The notes beneath the pieces were generated by a model. The model was not told the origin of the DNA. It saw only the letters and a program-made list of their open reading frames with translations, and searched no databases. Both the position numbers and the translations under genes were made by a program. A DNA stretch of 64,000 nucleotides from assembly GCF_026008495.1 (NCBI RefSeq), contig NZ_BQUN01000012.1, positions 1-64,000 of the forward strand. The letters are read 5' to 3'. This DNA comes from Streptomyces sp. A012304 (lineage in GTDB: Bacteria > Actinomycetota > Actinomycetes > Streptomycetales > Streptomycetaceae). Positions 33,566 through 42,956 of this stretch are shown piece by piece (position 1 is the first letter of the stretch; every line of letters begins with the position of its first letter).

Positions 33566-34279
33566 ATGCCCAAGCCCACCGTCGTCCTCGTCCACGGGGC
33601 GTTCGCCGACGCGGCCAGCTGGTTCGCCGTCGTCGCCGAGCTGCAGAGCCACGGCATCCCGGTCGTCGCCGCGCCGAACCCGCTGCGCGGCCTGGCCGCC
33701 GACGCCGCCCACATCGCCTCGGTGGCCGCCCAGATCCGCGGTCCCGTCGTCATGGTCGGGCACTCCTACGGCGGCGCGGTGATCACCGTCGCGGGCACCG
33801 CCGCGAACGTCGTCGCGCTGGTGTACGTGGCCGCGTACGTCCTGGAGGAGGGCGAGAGCCTGGGCGAACTGCAGGGCCGCTTCCCGCCGGCCGGGCTGGC
33901 GGGCGACCTCATGGAGTGGACGTACCCAGTTCCCGGCGGCGGTGAGGCCGTCGAGGTCACCATCGCCGAGGAGGCCTTCCCATCGGTGTTCGCCGCCGAC
34001 GTGACCGGCACGGTCGTCAAGGTGCTCGGCTCCTGCCAACGGCCGCTCGCCGCTGCCGCGTTCGACGAGAAGGCCACCGCCGCGGCCTGGCGGACCAGGC
34101 CCTCCTGGGCTCTGGTGGCGGGCGCGGACCGGGCGATCGGCCCGGACGTGGAGCGGTTCGGCGCCGCGCGGGCCGGCGCGACCGTCGTCGAACTCGACGG
34201 CGCCTCGCACGCCGTACCCCTCTCGCAGCCCACGGAGGTCGCGCGGCTCATCCGCGACGCCGTCCACGCGGTGAGCTGA
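33566..34279 (+). CDS. alpha/beta hydrolase (NPLRG type)
   Basis: A 237-residue hydrolase nearly collinear with 5296-6015: LVHGAFADAASW, NPLRG, GHSYGG and the long shared block YVAAYVLEEGESLGELQG, then DGASHAVPLS at the His end. ATG 33566 follows AAAGGGAA. It probably arose by duplication. It is co-oriented with the AraC gene upstream and a WhiB gene 29 bases downstream. Confidence 0.9.
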   Translation: MPKPTVVLVHGAFADAASWFAVVAELQSHGIPVVAAPNPLRGLAADAAHIASVAAQIRGPVVMVGHSYGGAVITVAGTAANVVALVYVAAYVLEEGESLGELQGRFPPAGLAGDLMEWTYPVPGGGEAVEVTIAEEAFPSVFAADVTGTVVKVLGSCQRPLAAAAFDEKATAAAWRTRPSWALVAGADRAIGPDVERFGAARAGATVVELDGASHAVPLSQPTEVARLIRDAVHAVS

Positions 34280-34308
34280 CCACCGCCTCGTCAAGGAGGA
34301 ACGGACCG

Positions 34309-34584
34309 ATGAAGACTTCGCTCAAACCGCTGCTGCGGCACTGGGAATGGCAGGCGGAGGCCGCCTGCCGGGGCATGCACAGCTCAGTGTTCTTCTCCCC
34401 GCCCGGCGAGCGGGGCCACGCGCGCCGGCAGCGCGAGGAGGCCGCGCACGAGATCTGCCGGGGCTGCCCGGTGCGCCCGGAGTGCACCGCCTTCGCGGAG
34501 CAGTCCGACCAGCGCTACGGCGTGTGGGGCGGCCGGAGCGAGTCCGAACGGCGTGCGCCGTACGGCGACCGTACGCGAGGGTGA
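34309..34584 (+). CDS. WhiB-family iron-sulfur regulator
   Basis: A 91-residue WhiB-like protein. Four cysteines at 20, 50, 53 and 59 (C-x29-C-x2-C-x5-C) can bind a 4Fe-4S cluster. The G[VI]WGG turn is GVWGG at 71-75, followed by a basic tail. Such proteins bind sigma-factor region 4 and control development, redox response or drug resistance. The ATG follows AAGGAGG. It is close behind the hydrolase, so it may be read through from it. Confidence 0.93.
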   Translation: MKTSLKPLLRHWEWQAEAACRGMHSSVFFSPPGERGHARRQREEAAHEICRGCPVRPECTAFAEQSDQRYGVWGGRSESERRAPYGDRTRG

Positions 34585-34772
34585 CCACATGCGGACGCCG
34601 GGGCGGCGGATCGCTTCCGCGGCCCCGGCGTCGGGCGGCTCGCCAGGAGCGGCGCAGCAGGTACGGGTGGGCGTCCGTCAGGGTGCGGCTGGGAGCCCGG
34701 AAGACACCGCCGACCCGCGGAACGCGTCCGCGTCGAAGGCGGCCGATGACTTGGTGCTCCGCTCCTTACCCA

Positions 34773-35747
34773 TCACTCGGTCCGCTCGATCCGGGCGGCC
34801 AGGAGGTTGGGATCGTGGTTGGTGAAGTAGGCACCGCTGGCGATGTAGGCGGTGGTGCCGCGTACGGCGAGCGAGGTCGGGTTCTCCAGGCCGTCGGCAC
34901 CGGTCAGTACGACGCTGTGGCTGCCGTCCGGCCGGACCAGGGCGACCTCGTTGTCCGCGTTGATCGCGGCGAGGAGGGTGTCGCCCCGGCCGGTGAAGGC
35001 GAAGTCGTCGATGTCCTTCAGGCCCGTGGCCCGGGTCTGGACGGGACCCGCGGTACCGCGCCGGGTGACCGGGATGCGCAGCACGGTGCCCTGGTCCAGG
35101 TTGGAGACCCATACGGCGTCGTCGTGGACCTTGATGCCGTTGGCGCCGAGGAATCCGGCGGCGGCCAGTTCGGGCGCGGTGGACCAGCGGGTGGCCGTGC
35201 CTCCGCCGGCCGGTATCCGCCAGACCGTGCCGAGGACCGAGTCGGCGACGTAGAGGTGGCGTCGGCTCCGGTCGAGCGCCAGGCCGTTGGGCAGTCCGTC
35301 GGCCGGGAGCGCGGCGACGCGCTGCGGGATGCCGCCGGGACGCAGGCGCCACAGGCCCGTCAGGTCGCTGCTGCCGGTGGCATAGACGAAGTACAGGGTT
35401 CCGTCGTGGGCGCGGACGACACCGCCGAGGAACGGTGACGACAGGGCGGGGGTGGTGGCGCCGGCCGGGGGTTCGGGCAGGGTGGCGAGGACGCGCACGG
35501 TGCCGTCGCGGTCGATCCGGGCCAGTTGGCGGCTGAAGGCGAACGTGACGACGGCACTGCCGCCGGGCTCCAGGGTGATGTTCTCCGGCCGCTGCCCGTC
35601 CGCCATGTCGAGGTGGGCGACGAAGCGCACATCCGGTCTCGGGGCGGCGGTCGCCAGGGTCGTGGGCCCTGCCGCGGTGACGGCGAGGGCCGCCACGACG
35701 GCGGAGGCCAGCAGGCCGGCGCGGGTTCGGGTGGGGCTCTTGGGCAT
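34773..35747 (-). CDS. secreted ScyD/ScyE-type beta-propeller protein
   Basis: A 324-residue protein with a Sec-type signal peptide (basic start, hydrophobic core, AxA-like end near residue 35). It then forms a six-bladed beta-propeller of the SMP-30/gluconolactonase/NHL type (DGLPNGLALDRSRRHLYVAD; ANGIKVHDDAVWVSNL; LENPTSLAVRGTTAYI). ScyD/ScyE-like proteins are secreted propellers of mostly unknown function, so enzyme activity should not be assumed. It converges with the WhiB gene; the 188-base gap between shows nothing else. Confidence 0.85.
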   Translation of the reverse strand: MPKSPTRTRAGLLASAVVAALAVTAAGPTTLATAAPRPDVRFVAHLDMADGQRPENITLEPGGSAVVTFAFSRQLARIDRDGTVRVLATLPEPPAGATTPALSSPFLGGVVRAHDGTLYFVYATGSSDLTGLWRLRPGGIPQRVAALPADGLPNGLALDRSRRHLYVADSVLGTVWRIPAGGGTATRWSTAPELAAAGFLGANGIKVHDDAVWVSNLDQGTVLRIPVTRRGTAGPVQTRATGLKDIDDFAFTGRGDTLLAAINADNEVALVRPDGSHSVVLTGADGLENPTSLAVRGTTAYIASGAYFTNHDPNLLAARIERTE

Positions 35748-35887
35748 GGAGTCTCGCTCTTTTCTTTCTCGTGTCGGTGCTTCTCGGGTGGGGGCAGCCG
35801 GTCAGCCCACGAACCGCTGCCACAGCGGCGGATGGACCGGCGGGCCCTGCCCCGCGCTGACGCGGGGAGACTTGACCGGGTACGGCG

Positions 35888-35909
35888 GCCCGGCCCAGGT
35901 GGGCCGGGC
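35888..35909 (-). terminator. hairpin terminator for the secreted hydrolase
   Basis: GCCCGGCCCA (35888-35897) pairs perfectly with TGGGCCGGGC (35900-35909), a 10-base stem with a 2-base loop. It starts 16 bases beyond the stop of the minus-strand hydrolase at 35926. Confidence 0.65.
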
Positions 35910-35925
35910 GGGGCCGGTCACACGG

Positions 35926-36822
35926 TCAGCCGGCCGTCCTCGCGGCGGCGGTGATGGTGTCGGCGACCACGTCGGGGCGCGTGACCAGGGAGAGGTGACC
36001 CGCCTTGACCTCGGTGATGCGGGCGTGTGCCCGTTCGGCCATGAAGCGCAGCTCGGCGGGCGGAATGACGTGGTCCTGCGTGCCGACGACCGCCCAGGAC
36101 GGGATCGATTTCCACGCCGGAGCCCCTGACGGCTGCGACCCCGCACTCACCGCGAACGGCCGCTGCCCGGCGGCGAGAAGGCGGGCCTGCTCGTTGGAGA
36201 CACCGTTGGCGAAGCAGTCCTGGAAGCCCCTGTAGTCGCCGCTGGGCGCGAACTTGAGGTACGCGTCGACATCGCCGTCCGCTGCGCCCGGGTAGGGCAC
36301 CAGGTTCAGGAACGTCGACGGCTCGGCCGTCACGCACGAGCCCGGCTCGGCCGCGTTGATCTGGAAGACGGTCTCGCCCTGGTCGGGGATGTACGCGTTG
36401 TCGTACACGAGCGCCTTGACGTTCGGGGCGTTCACCGCCGCGTTGGTGATCACGAAGCCGCCGTAGGAATGCCCGACGAGCACCATGGGACCCGGGATGG
36501 TCGCCAGGAAATCACTCAGCGTCTCGGCGTCCTGGGAGACCCCGCGCAGCGGGTTCGGCGGGGCGTAGACGGTGTAACCGGCGTGCTGGAGGCGGCTGGT
36601 GACCCCGTTCCGGCTCGATGCGTCGGCCCAGGCGCCGTGCACCAGCACGATCGTCGGCTTGCTGCCGCCTGCCGCCTCGGACGCCGTCATCACGGAGGCC
36701 GTCGTGGTCGCCGGTGCCGCGGTTACCTGGGTCGCAACGAACACGGTGCCCGCGGCGGCTATGACACCGGCCAGGGCGAGCGCACCGGACCTTGTGCGCA
36801 ACGGCCGGGCGTTGGGTTTCAT
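35926..36822 (-). CDS. secreted alpha/beta hydrolase
   Basis: A 298-residue protein with a signal peptide of about 36 residues. An alpha/beta hydrolase follows: LVHGAWADASSRNG, NPLRG, GHSYGG, the Asp region in VVGTQDHVIPP and the His in KAGHLSLVTRP. It is an exported relative of the NPLRG hydrolases at 5296 and 33566. The ATG (MKPNARPLR) follows GAGGGAGA. It diverges from the SsgA-like gene over 366 bases that contain three GTGCAC sites. Confidence 0.9.
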   Translation of the reverse strand: MKPNARPLRTRSGALALAGVIAAAGTVFVATQVTAAPATTTASVMTASEAAGGSKPTIVLVHGAWADASSRNGVTSRLQHAGYTVYAPPNPLRGVSQDAETLSDFLATIPGPMVLVGHSYGGFVITNAAVNAPNVKALVYDNAYIPDQGETVFQINAAEPGSCVTAEPSTFLNLVPYPGAADGDVDAYLKFAPSGDYRGFQDCFANGVSNEQARLLAAGQRPFAVSAGSQPSGAPAWKSIPSWAVVGTQDHVIPPAELRFMAERAHARITEVKAGHLSLVTRPDVVADTITAAARTAG

Positions 36823-37007
36823 GTGGTTTCTCCCTCGCACATCAACTTGTTGACGAGCTGCGGACGCCTGAACATCCCGCATGGAAATCGACTCAAAAAC
36901 GGAATGCAGCGCCGATGAAATTCAGCCGCTGGGACCCCAGCCATAGAATTCACCTACCGAGAAACCAACCACGAGGAAAACGGAAAGGCGAGTGACGGGC
37001 GGGATCA

Positions 37008-37112
37008 GTGCACTCTGGGAACACGCACGGTGCACTGCGCACACCGCCGCCCGGCGGCCCACCACCGGAGCGGTGGAGTAGCGGGTGCTTTTACGGACAA
37101 CACCCGGTGCAC
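37008..37112. promoter_or_regulatory. three GTGCAC sites between secreted hydrolase and SsgA-like gene
   Basis: GTGCAC lies at 37008-37013, 37030-37035 and 37107-37112 in the divergent region 36823-37188. The first continues as TCTGGGAACACG, matching the site at 28580. Nothing else is recognised in this gap. Confidence 0.35.
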
Positions 37113-37188
37113 GTGCCGTCAAGAAACCCAACCGTCCCTGGCGTACGGTCGCTCGAAACCGTAAGAATTCTCAGAGACAGGGGGCGGA

Positions 37189-37632
37189 GTGAGAATCCCT
37201 CTTTCCTATGACGCGGATGCATCCTCGATCGTTTTCCCGACGGAAGTCAAGATCAGCGTGGCCGGTGCACCGTGGGTGCCACTCCCCGCCGAACTCCGTT
37301 ACGACATGGCCGATCCCTACGCCGTGCGTCTGTGCATGGGTGCCCCCTTGGTCCCTTCCATCGACTGGGTTTTCGCCCGGTCGCTCCTCATGGAGGGAGT
37401 CCGTCGGCCTTCGGGGATCGGAGACGTGGTGGTCATCCCGCGGCACCGGTGCGATCCGGATTCGGTCCGTATCCTCTTGCGCACCCGCACCGGGGCGGCG
37501 CTCCTCGCGGCTCGCGCGGTTGTGGTCATGGACTTCCTGCGCCGGTCCGAGGCGCTGGTGCCGCCGGGCACCGAGCACCACCACGTCGATGTCGACCGCC
37601 TAATCGACCGGCTCACGGCCGGCCGCGAGTGA
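37189..37632 (+). CDS. SsgA-like sporulation/cell division protein (SALP)
   Basis: A 147-residue SsgA/SsgB-family protein (PF04686), specific to sporulating actinomycetes, where members localise FtsZ or remodel peptidoglycan at septa. Recognisable blocks are EVKISVAGAPWVPLPAELRY near the start, DPYAVRLCMG, then WVFARSLLMEGVRRPSGIGD. GTG 37189 follows GGGGGCGG. Which paralogue it is cannot be told. It sits at the right edge of the metabolic region. Confidence 0.92.
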   Translation: MRIPLSYDADASSIVFPTEVKISVAGAPWVPLPAELRYDMADPYAVRLCMGAPLVPSIDWVFARSLLMEGVRRPSGIGDVVVIPRHRCDPDSVRILLRTRTGAALLAARAVVVMDFLRRSEALVPPGTEHHHVDVDRLIDRLTAGRE

Positions 37633-37818
37633 GCCGCCGTCCAGGAGGCCTGGATCACCATCGCGCCACCCTGGGTGCGGACGCCGACAGGATGACCTCC
37701 GCCTGCTCACTGCATCTTCGCGGCCCATGGCGTGACACGAGAAGGGGGAACTCGTACCGAAGACCCACCACACTCCGGTCCCTGTCCCACCCCGCCGCGC
37801 GGACGGGACGACCCCGGG

Positions 37819-37923
37819 ATGCCACTCCTGCTCGGTGAGGCGGGCTCGGGCAAGTCGGCACTCTTCGCGTCCCTGCATCAACTGCTCCTGCCGCTCCTGG
37901 CCGATCGGGGCGCGTGGCGGTCC
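37819..37923 (+). pseudogene. LAL regulator fragment, N-terminal P-loop
   Basis: Reads LLLGEAGSGKSALFASLHQLLLPLLADR, here in two parts: the Walker A GEAGSGKSAL, then LHQLLLPLL, a segment normally about 40 residues later in LAL proteins. An internal deletion joined them. It ends at 37923, where a second LAL fragment begins on the other strand. The surrounding 37633-38483 is otherwise without a recognisable gene. Confidence 0.55.
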
Positions 37924-38050
37924 TGACGCTGTGCACCAGGAGGGCGAGTTCCCCGTCCGTATGGACGGCGGCAGCCAGGTGGACGATCCGGCACCGGCTG
38001 TCGGATGGCAGGGCGTCGGCGAGCAGCCGGTACACGGCTTGCCTTGTCCA
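37922..38050 (-). pseudogene. LAL regulator fragment, middle region, inverted
   Basis: The minus strand reads VYRLLADALPSDSRCRIVHL then AAAVHTDGELALLVH. This matches HRLLADALPDSSSQRIVHLA in the LAL protein at 24847-27693. It abuts the P-loop fragment on the opposite strand, implying an inversion and large losses. No intact frame extends beyond it. Confidence 0.6.
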
Positions 38051-38483
38051 GAGGGGAAACCTGGGCTCTGACCTGCGGAAATGCGGAGCGGCAGACGAGT
38101 CGGGCTGTACGCCGGGGAGAGTCATCGCAGCGCTATGACCTGCGTAAACATTCCAATTGACCGCGCCCACGGCTACTCTGACGGCTACGCAAGCGCAGGT
38201 GGGCCCCCTCATCGGAAGTCGCGAGGACGGGGCAGGACGCGGCACGGTTCCCCGTCTACGGAATCAGCCTTCGTGCAGGGGTCGCGGACCTCCACGCCTG
38301 CTGCAGATCGGCAGGACCAGCCGCCGTCGTTCCCAAGCGTTCCGGGCCAGAGGGCTTCATCGCCATCGGGGCTTCAGACGGTCCGCTCGATGTGCTCAGG
38401 TTGTCGGCCGGATCGGCTAGCTTGTTGCGGAGCCGCTTCGACAGCTCCCGACCGGCGGACCCGACCGAAGGACAGACACAGAC

Positions 38484-39752
38484 GTGCAGACCACGCCGCT
38501 CAGCCCCGAGGATCCGGCACAGATCGGCGGCTTTGAGCTGCTGGGCCGGATCGGCCAGGGCGGCATGGGACAGGTGTACCTGGGCGAGTCTCCAGGCGGT
38601 GAGCCGGCCGCGGTGAAGATCATCAAGCCGTCGGTCGTCGATTCGACCGCCCGGCTCCGCTTCGCGCAGGAGATCGAGATCCTGAAGACGGTCTGGGGCG
38701 CGCGGATCGCGCAGCTCCTCGACGCGGACGCGGAGGCGGAACAGCCCTGGCTGGCAACGGAGTACGTGGAGGGTCCGGACCTCGGCAAGCATGTGGTGAC
38801 CCATGGCCCGCTGCCCGCGCTCCTCGTCCTGTCCCTCGGCGCTACCCTTGCCGAAGGCCTGGGTTATGTGCACAAGCAGGGACTGCTGCACCGGGACCTG
38901 AAGCCCGCGAACATCCTGCTCGGCCCTAACGGCCCCAAGATCATCGACTTCGGCCTCGCGGTTTTCGCCGAGTCGAGCGCTACCCTCACCGCCGCCAACA
39001 CGGTCGTCGGCACCCCATCGTGCATGCCGCCCGAGCAGGCCAACGGTGTGAAGCCGCTGACGAGCGCCGTCGACGTGTACGCACTGGGTACGGTTCTCCT
39101 GTTCGCCGCGACGGGCCACCTGCCGTACCACGCGAACAACATCCACGTGCTGTTTCACATGGTGACCGATCCGACGACCGCCCCCGATCTGACGGGAGCG
39201 CCAACCGAGCTGGTCCCCCTCCTGACGGCCATGCTGTCCCACCACCCTCAGGACCGGCCCACGATCACCGAGGTCGTCCAGCAGTGCCGTGGCCTGGTCG
39301 AGGCGCAAGGGCTGAAGCTCGCGCAGGCACGCCGGCGTCTCACCACCTACACGGCCGCGCCCCGTCAGGACTTCCCGACGCTGCTACCGGCGCCGCCGGA
39401 AAGCGCCCTTCCTGCTCCCGTCCCTGCTATGTCCGACCCGGCAGCCACGCCGCGTCATGACGAACCGTCGACCGTACCCACGGTCGTGGACGGGCCCGCT
39501 CCGGATACCCAGCCCACCATGCATCTCGCCGCGCCACAGCAGACGGCACAGGCCGAGCCACCCGCTCAATCGGAGCCCACGGCCCCGGTGCCTCCGAACG
39601 CGGAGCACCAGCAGAGCGCTCCGAGCGAGGACGTGCCACGGCGGCCTCGCCCCACCGGTCGGACCCCGGCTCGTTCCCTGCGCCATTCCGCCCAGGCCCG
39701 CCGCACCGCCCAGCAGCTGCGCGAGGCGTACGCGGCGCGCGCCGCGTTCTGA
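38484..39752 (+). CDS. soluble serine/threonine protein kinase
   Basis: A 422-residue Hanks-type kinase. The Gly-rich loop is GRIGQGGMGQVYLG (21-34), the ATP Lys is Lys45, the catalytic HRDLKPAN is at 136-143 and DFG at 155-157; the kinase domain ends near residue 270. The remaining 150 residues are Pro/Ala-rich and basic at the end. No membrane helix or PASTA domain is seen, so it is cytosolic. GTG 38484 is used. It precedes the SNF2 helicase by 208 bases on the same strand; a 10-base direct repeat GGTCTGCCCC (39819, 39897) lies between. The position suggests a regulatory or effector role in the defence island, but a separate house kinase cannot be excluded. Confidence 0.9.
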   Translation: MQTTPLSPEDPAQIGGFELLGRIGQGGMGQVYLGESPGGEPAAVKIIKPSVVDSTARLRFAQEIEILKTVWGARIAQLLDADAEAEQPWLATEYVEGPDLGKHVVTHGPLPALLVLSLGATLAEGLGYVHKQGLLHRDLKPANILLGPNGPKIIDFGLAVFAESSATLTAANTVVGTPSCMPPEQANGVKPLTSAVDVYALGTVLLFAATGHLPYHANNIHVLFHMVTDPTTAPDLTGAPTELVPLLTAMLSHHPQDRPTITEVVQQCRGLVEAQGLKLAQARRRLTTYTAAPRQDFPTLLPAPPESALPAPVPAMSDPAATPRHDEPSTVPTVVDGPAPDTQPTMHLAAPQQTAQAEPPAQSEPTAPVPPNAEHQQSAPSEDVPRRPRPTGRTPARSLRHSAQARRTAQQLREAYAARAAF

Positions 39753-39960
39753 CCACATCCCGCGCACCGCTCCAGGTGCCTCCCCCGGCACGCCCCCACC
39801 GCGCACCATTAACCTGCGGGTCTGCCCCGGTGAAGGTGGTTCACGCGCTTTACCGCCCATACGGCACAGTGGAGCGGTACAACAGCGTGAGTGGCAGGTC
39901 TGCCCCAGCCGGGAGTCGGCCGCGACAACAGCACAGCATGACGGACACGGGAGGCAGCGG

Positions 39961-42873
39961 GTGACCGCCCAGCAGAGCAGCACCGCACCGGTGGACCCTC
40001 GCCCCAACGGGGAGGACCAGTTCCCGGCAGGCGCACAGGTCTTCGTGCGCGACGAGGTGTGGCTCGTGCGGAACTCCGTACGCACCGAGCACGACGGCGC
40101 GAAGGTCGATGTCGTCGGCGTGTCCGACTTCGTACGGGACCAGGAAGCCGTGTTCTTCACGGGCCTGGACACGATCGAGCTGATCGACCCCCGCCGTACG
40201 AAGCTGGTCCGAGACGAGTCGTCGAACTTCCGCCGTTCCCGTCTCTTCCTGGAGGCGGTCCTGCGCAAGACCGCGCTCCCCCAGTCCGAGCGCCGGCTGG
40301 CCCTCGCCGACTCGTTCCTCCTCGACTCCCTCCCCTACCAGCGCCGCCCCGCCGAGCTGGCCCTGTCGGGCCGCAACCTGCGCCCGCGGCTGCTGATCGC
40401 CGACGTGGTGGGGCTCGGCAAGACCCTGGAGATCGGTCTGACGCTGGCCGAGCTGATCCGTCGGGGCCGCGGTGAGCGCATCCTGGTGGTCACCCCGCAG
40501 CACGTCCTGGAGCAGTTCCAGCACGAGCTGTGGACCCGGTTCGCGATCCCTCTCGTACGGCTGGACTCGGTCGGCATCGAGCGGATCCAGCGGGAGATCC
40601 CGGCGGGCCGGAACCCGTTCACGTACTTCAAGCGGGTCATCGTCTCGATCGACACCCTGAAGAACACCGACCAGTACAAGCACCACCTGGAGCGCATCAA
40701 CTGGGACGCGGTCGTCATCGACGAGTCGCACAACCTGATCAACCGCGGCTCCCTGCGCAACCAGCTCGCGCAGATCCTCGCCCCGCGCACGGACGCCCTG
40801 ATCCTGGCCTCGGCGACCCCGCACAACGGTGACGCGAAGTCGTTCGCGGAGCTGATCGGCCTCCTCGACCCGGCGGCGATCCGTGATCCGGAGCACTACC
40901 GCGCCGAGGACATCGAGCACCTCTTCATCCGCCGTACGAAGATCAGCCCCGAGGTCCGCGAGCAGATGAAGGGCCAGTGGGCGGACCGGGGCCCCTCGCA
41001 GTCGGTGCGGTGTGCGGCGACACCCGCCGAGGAGAAGATCTTCGAGGAGCTGGCGGCCGTCTGGCTCCCCGGAGAGAACGGCACCTCCGTGAGCGGCGTA
41101 CCCCTCTTCCCGTACACGCTGCTCAAGTCGTTCCTGTCCTCGCACGCCGCCCTGAAGGCGACGGTCAGCGCACGTATCAAGACGCTGGAGAAGAAGGACG
41201 AACCAACGGCGACCCGCGCCGAACTCGCCGCGCTGCGCACGCTCCAGGAACTGGTGGAGCCGCTGACGGAGGCGGACTCGGCGAAGTTCGCGGCGTTGGT
41301 CGAGCAGCTGAAGGCGATCGGTGTCGGCCCGAAGTCGGACGCGCGGGTGGTGGTCTTCTCCGAGCGGGTGCAGACCCTGGAGTGGCTGCGTACGGTGCTG
41401 CCGGCCGCGCTCGGTTTCCGGGGTCGGGCGGCCGAGGAGTCGACGCGGGTGATGCACGGCGGACTGTCGGACGAGCAGCAGATGCAGTGTGTGGAGGACT
41501 TCGGCCTGGCGGACGCGCCGGTACGCGTCCTGCTGACCGGCGATGTGGCGTCCGAGGGCGTCAACCTGCACCGCCAGTGCCACCAGCTGATCCACTACGA
41601 CGTGCCGTGGTCGCTCATCCGCATCGAGCAGCGCAACGGCCGTATCGACCGGTACGGGCAGGCGCACCAGCCGCAGTTCCGCGCGCTGATCCTCACCAGT
41701 GAGGTGGAGGGCGCCAAGGATGACACGGTGGTGGCGGAGCGCCTGCTGGACCGCGAGGACCAGGCACACCGGGCGCTGGGCACGGCCGAGGCGGTGACGG
41801 GCCTGTACCGGGCGGAGGCCGAGGAGAAGTCCCTCATCCAGGATCTGCTGCGCGGCCGTACGGTGGACGAGTCGCTGGACGCGCACCGGGCGGAGGCCGA
41901 GGCGGACGCGGCCATGGACGACTTCCTGGCGGACTTCTTCGGTTCGGTGGGTGACGCCGGACCGGGCGCGGAGAACGCCGATCCACAGAACACCGAAGGA
42001 AAGGGCGCCGGCACGTCCGCACCGGGCAACGCGGCGGTACCCCGCCTGTTCACGTCGACCGCCGAGTTCCTGGACGAGGCGCTGAGCGAGGTGTTCCCCG
42101 ACGCGACCACCAGCCTGGACCTGCACCGAGACATCGAGTCGGGCCTGCTGTCCTTCCGCCCGCCCACCGACCTGGTGCACCGCCTCAAGGCGCTCCCGCT
42201 GGACTACGTACGCGAACAGCGCCTGCGCGAGCGGCTGTTGGTGACCTTCAACCGCCGGCTAGCCGAGCACTCCCTCAAGCGGGCCCGCGAGTCGTCCACG
42301 TCCAGCTGGCCGGAGATCTCGCTGCTCACGGATCTGCATCCGGTGGTGGAGTGGCTCACCGACAAGGTCCTGGTACGCCTGGGCCGGCAGGAGGCGCTGA
42401 TCATCACGGCGGACGTGCCCGAGCCCACGTACCTCGTGCAGGGCGTCTACTCCAACGCGCTGGGCCGTCCGACCGTCGTCAAGTGGATGGGCGTGACGCG
42501 GGGCGGCACGGTCGAGGACGACATGGTGGGGCTGCTGCGCCGCTCCGGGGTCGGCCCGACCATGGCCAACCCGATGCGCCACAGCGAACCGGCGACGGCG
42601 CTGGAGGCCGGCATCCCCGGCGCACTGGCCGCCGCCGAGCAATTCCTCGACCGGCACCGCGACGCCTGGGACGAGCCGCTGCGCAAGCCAATCGACGACT
42701 ACAAGGCCCGCCTGGGCGACTGGGAGCAGCCCACCCTCGCCGGTGAGCGGACGAAGAAGTCCCTCGCCTCGCTCGCGGACTCGCTACTGACCACCGGCCG
42801 CCCTCTGATGCGGGTCCTCGCCGTCCTGGTCCCCGACCCGGAAGCGCCCGCGCGTCCGCCATCCACGGCCTGA
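39961..42873 (+). CDS. SNF2-family helicase, DrmD-like
   Basis: A 970-residue superfamily 2 ATPase of the SNF2/HepA class. Walker A is ADVVGLGKTLE near 147-157, the DESH box (motif II) is at 254-257, and motif III is LASATPHNGD. The C-terminal helicase half holds VVVFSERVQTLEWL, ASEGVNLHRQCHQLIHYD and the arginine-finger motif IEQRNGRIDRYGQ. A long C-terminal extension follows. It matches the plan of DrmD (COG0553) of class 1 DISARM, which translocates on DNA with a methyltransferase partner. GTG 39961 follows GGGAGGCAGCG. It lies 83 bases before the methyltransferase gene, consistent with one operon. Confidence 0.9.
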   Translation: MTAQQSSTAPVDPRPNGEDQFPAGAQVFVRDEVWLVRNSVRTEHDGAKVDVVGVSDFVRDQEAVFFTGLDTIELIDPRRTKLVRDESSNFRRSRLFLEAVLRKTALPQSERRLALADSFLLDSLPYQRRPAELALSGRNLRPRLLIADVVGLGKTLEIGLTLAELIRRGRGERILVVTPQHVLEQFQHELWTRFAIPLVRLDSVGIERIQREIPAGRNPFTYFKRVIVSIDTLKNTDQYKHHLERINWDAVVIDESHNLINRGSLRNQLAQILAPRTDALILASATPHNGDAKSFAELIGLLDPAAIRDPEHYRAEDIEHLFIRRTKISPEVREQMKGQWADRGPSQSVRCAATPAEEKIFEELAAVWLPGENGTSVSGVPLFPYTLLKSFLSSHAALKATVSARIKTLEKKDEPTATRAELAALRTLQELVEPLTEADSAKFAALVEQLKAIGVGPKSDARVVVFSERVQTLEWLRTVLPAALGFRGRAAEESTRVMHGGLSDEQQMQCVEDFGLADAPVRVLLTGDVASEGVNLHRQCHQLIHYDVPWSLIRIEQRNGRIDRYGQAHQPQFRALILTSEVEGAKDDTVVAERLLDREDQAHRALGTAEAVTGLYRAEAEEKSLIQDLLRGRTVDESLDAHRAEAEADAAMDDFLADFFGSVGDAGPGAENADPQNTEGKGAGTSAPGNAAVPRLFTSTAEFLDEALSEVFPDATTSLDLHRDIESGLLSFRPPTDLVHRLKALPLDYVREQRLRERLLVTFNRRLAEHSLKRARESSTSSWPEISLLTDLHPVVEWLTDKVLVRLGRQEALIITADVPEPTYLVQGVYSNALGRPTVVKWMGVTRGGTVEDDMVGLLRRSGVGPTMANPMRHSEPATALEAGIPGALAAAEQFLDRHRDAWDEPLRKPIDDYKARLGDWEQPTLAGERTKKSLASLADSLLTTGRPLMRVLAVLVPDPEAPARPPSTA

Positions 42874-42956
42874 GCCCACACCCGCCCACGGCCCGGCCCG
42901 CTGCCCCGTCGCCCGCCAGACCTCCCGACCTGAGATTCCCTGAGAAGAGACCGGAC

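Noticed and set aside
107-37632. Antibiotic biosynthetic gene cluster
   Set aside because: LAL regulators, an MFS exporter and a monooxygenase pair occur, but no PKS, NRPS, terpene or RiPP core gene is present.
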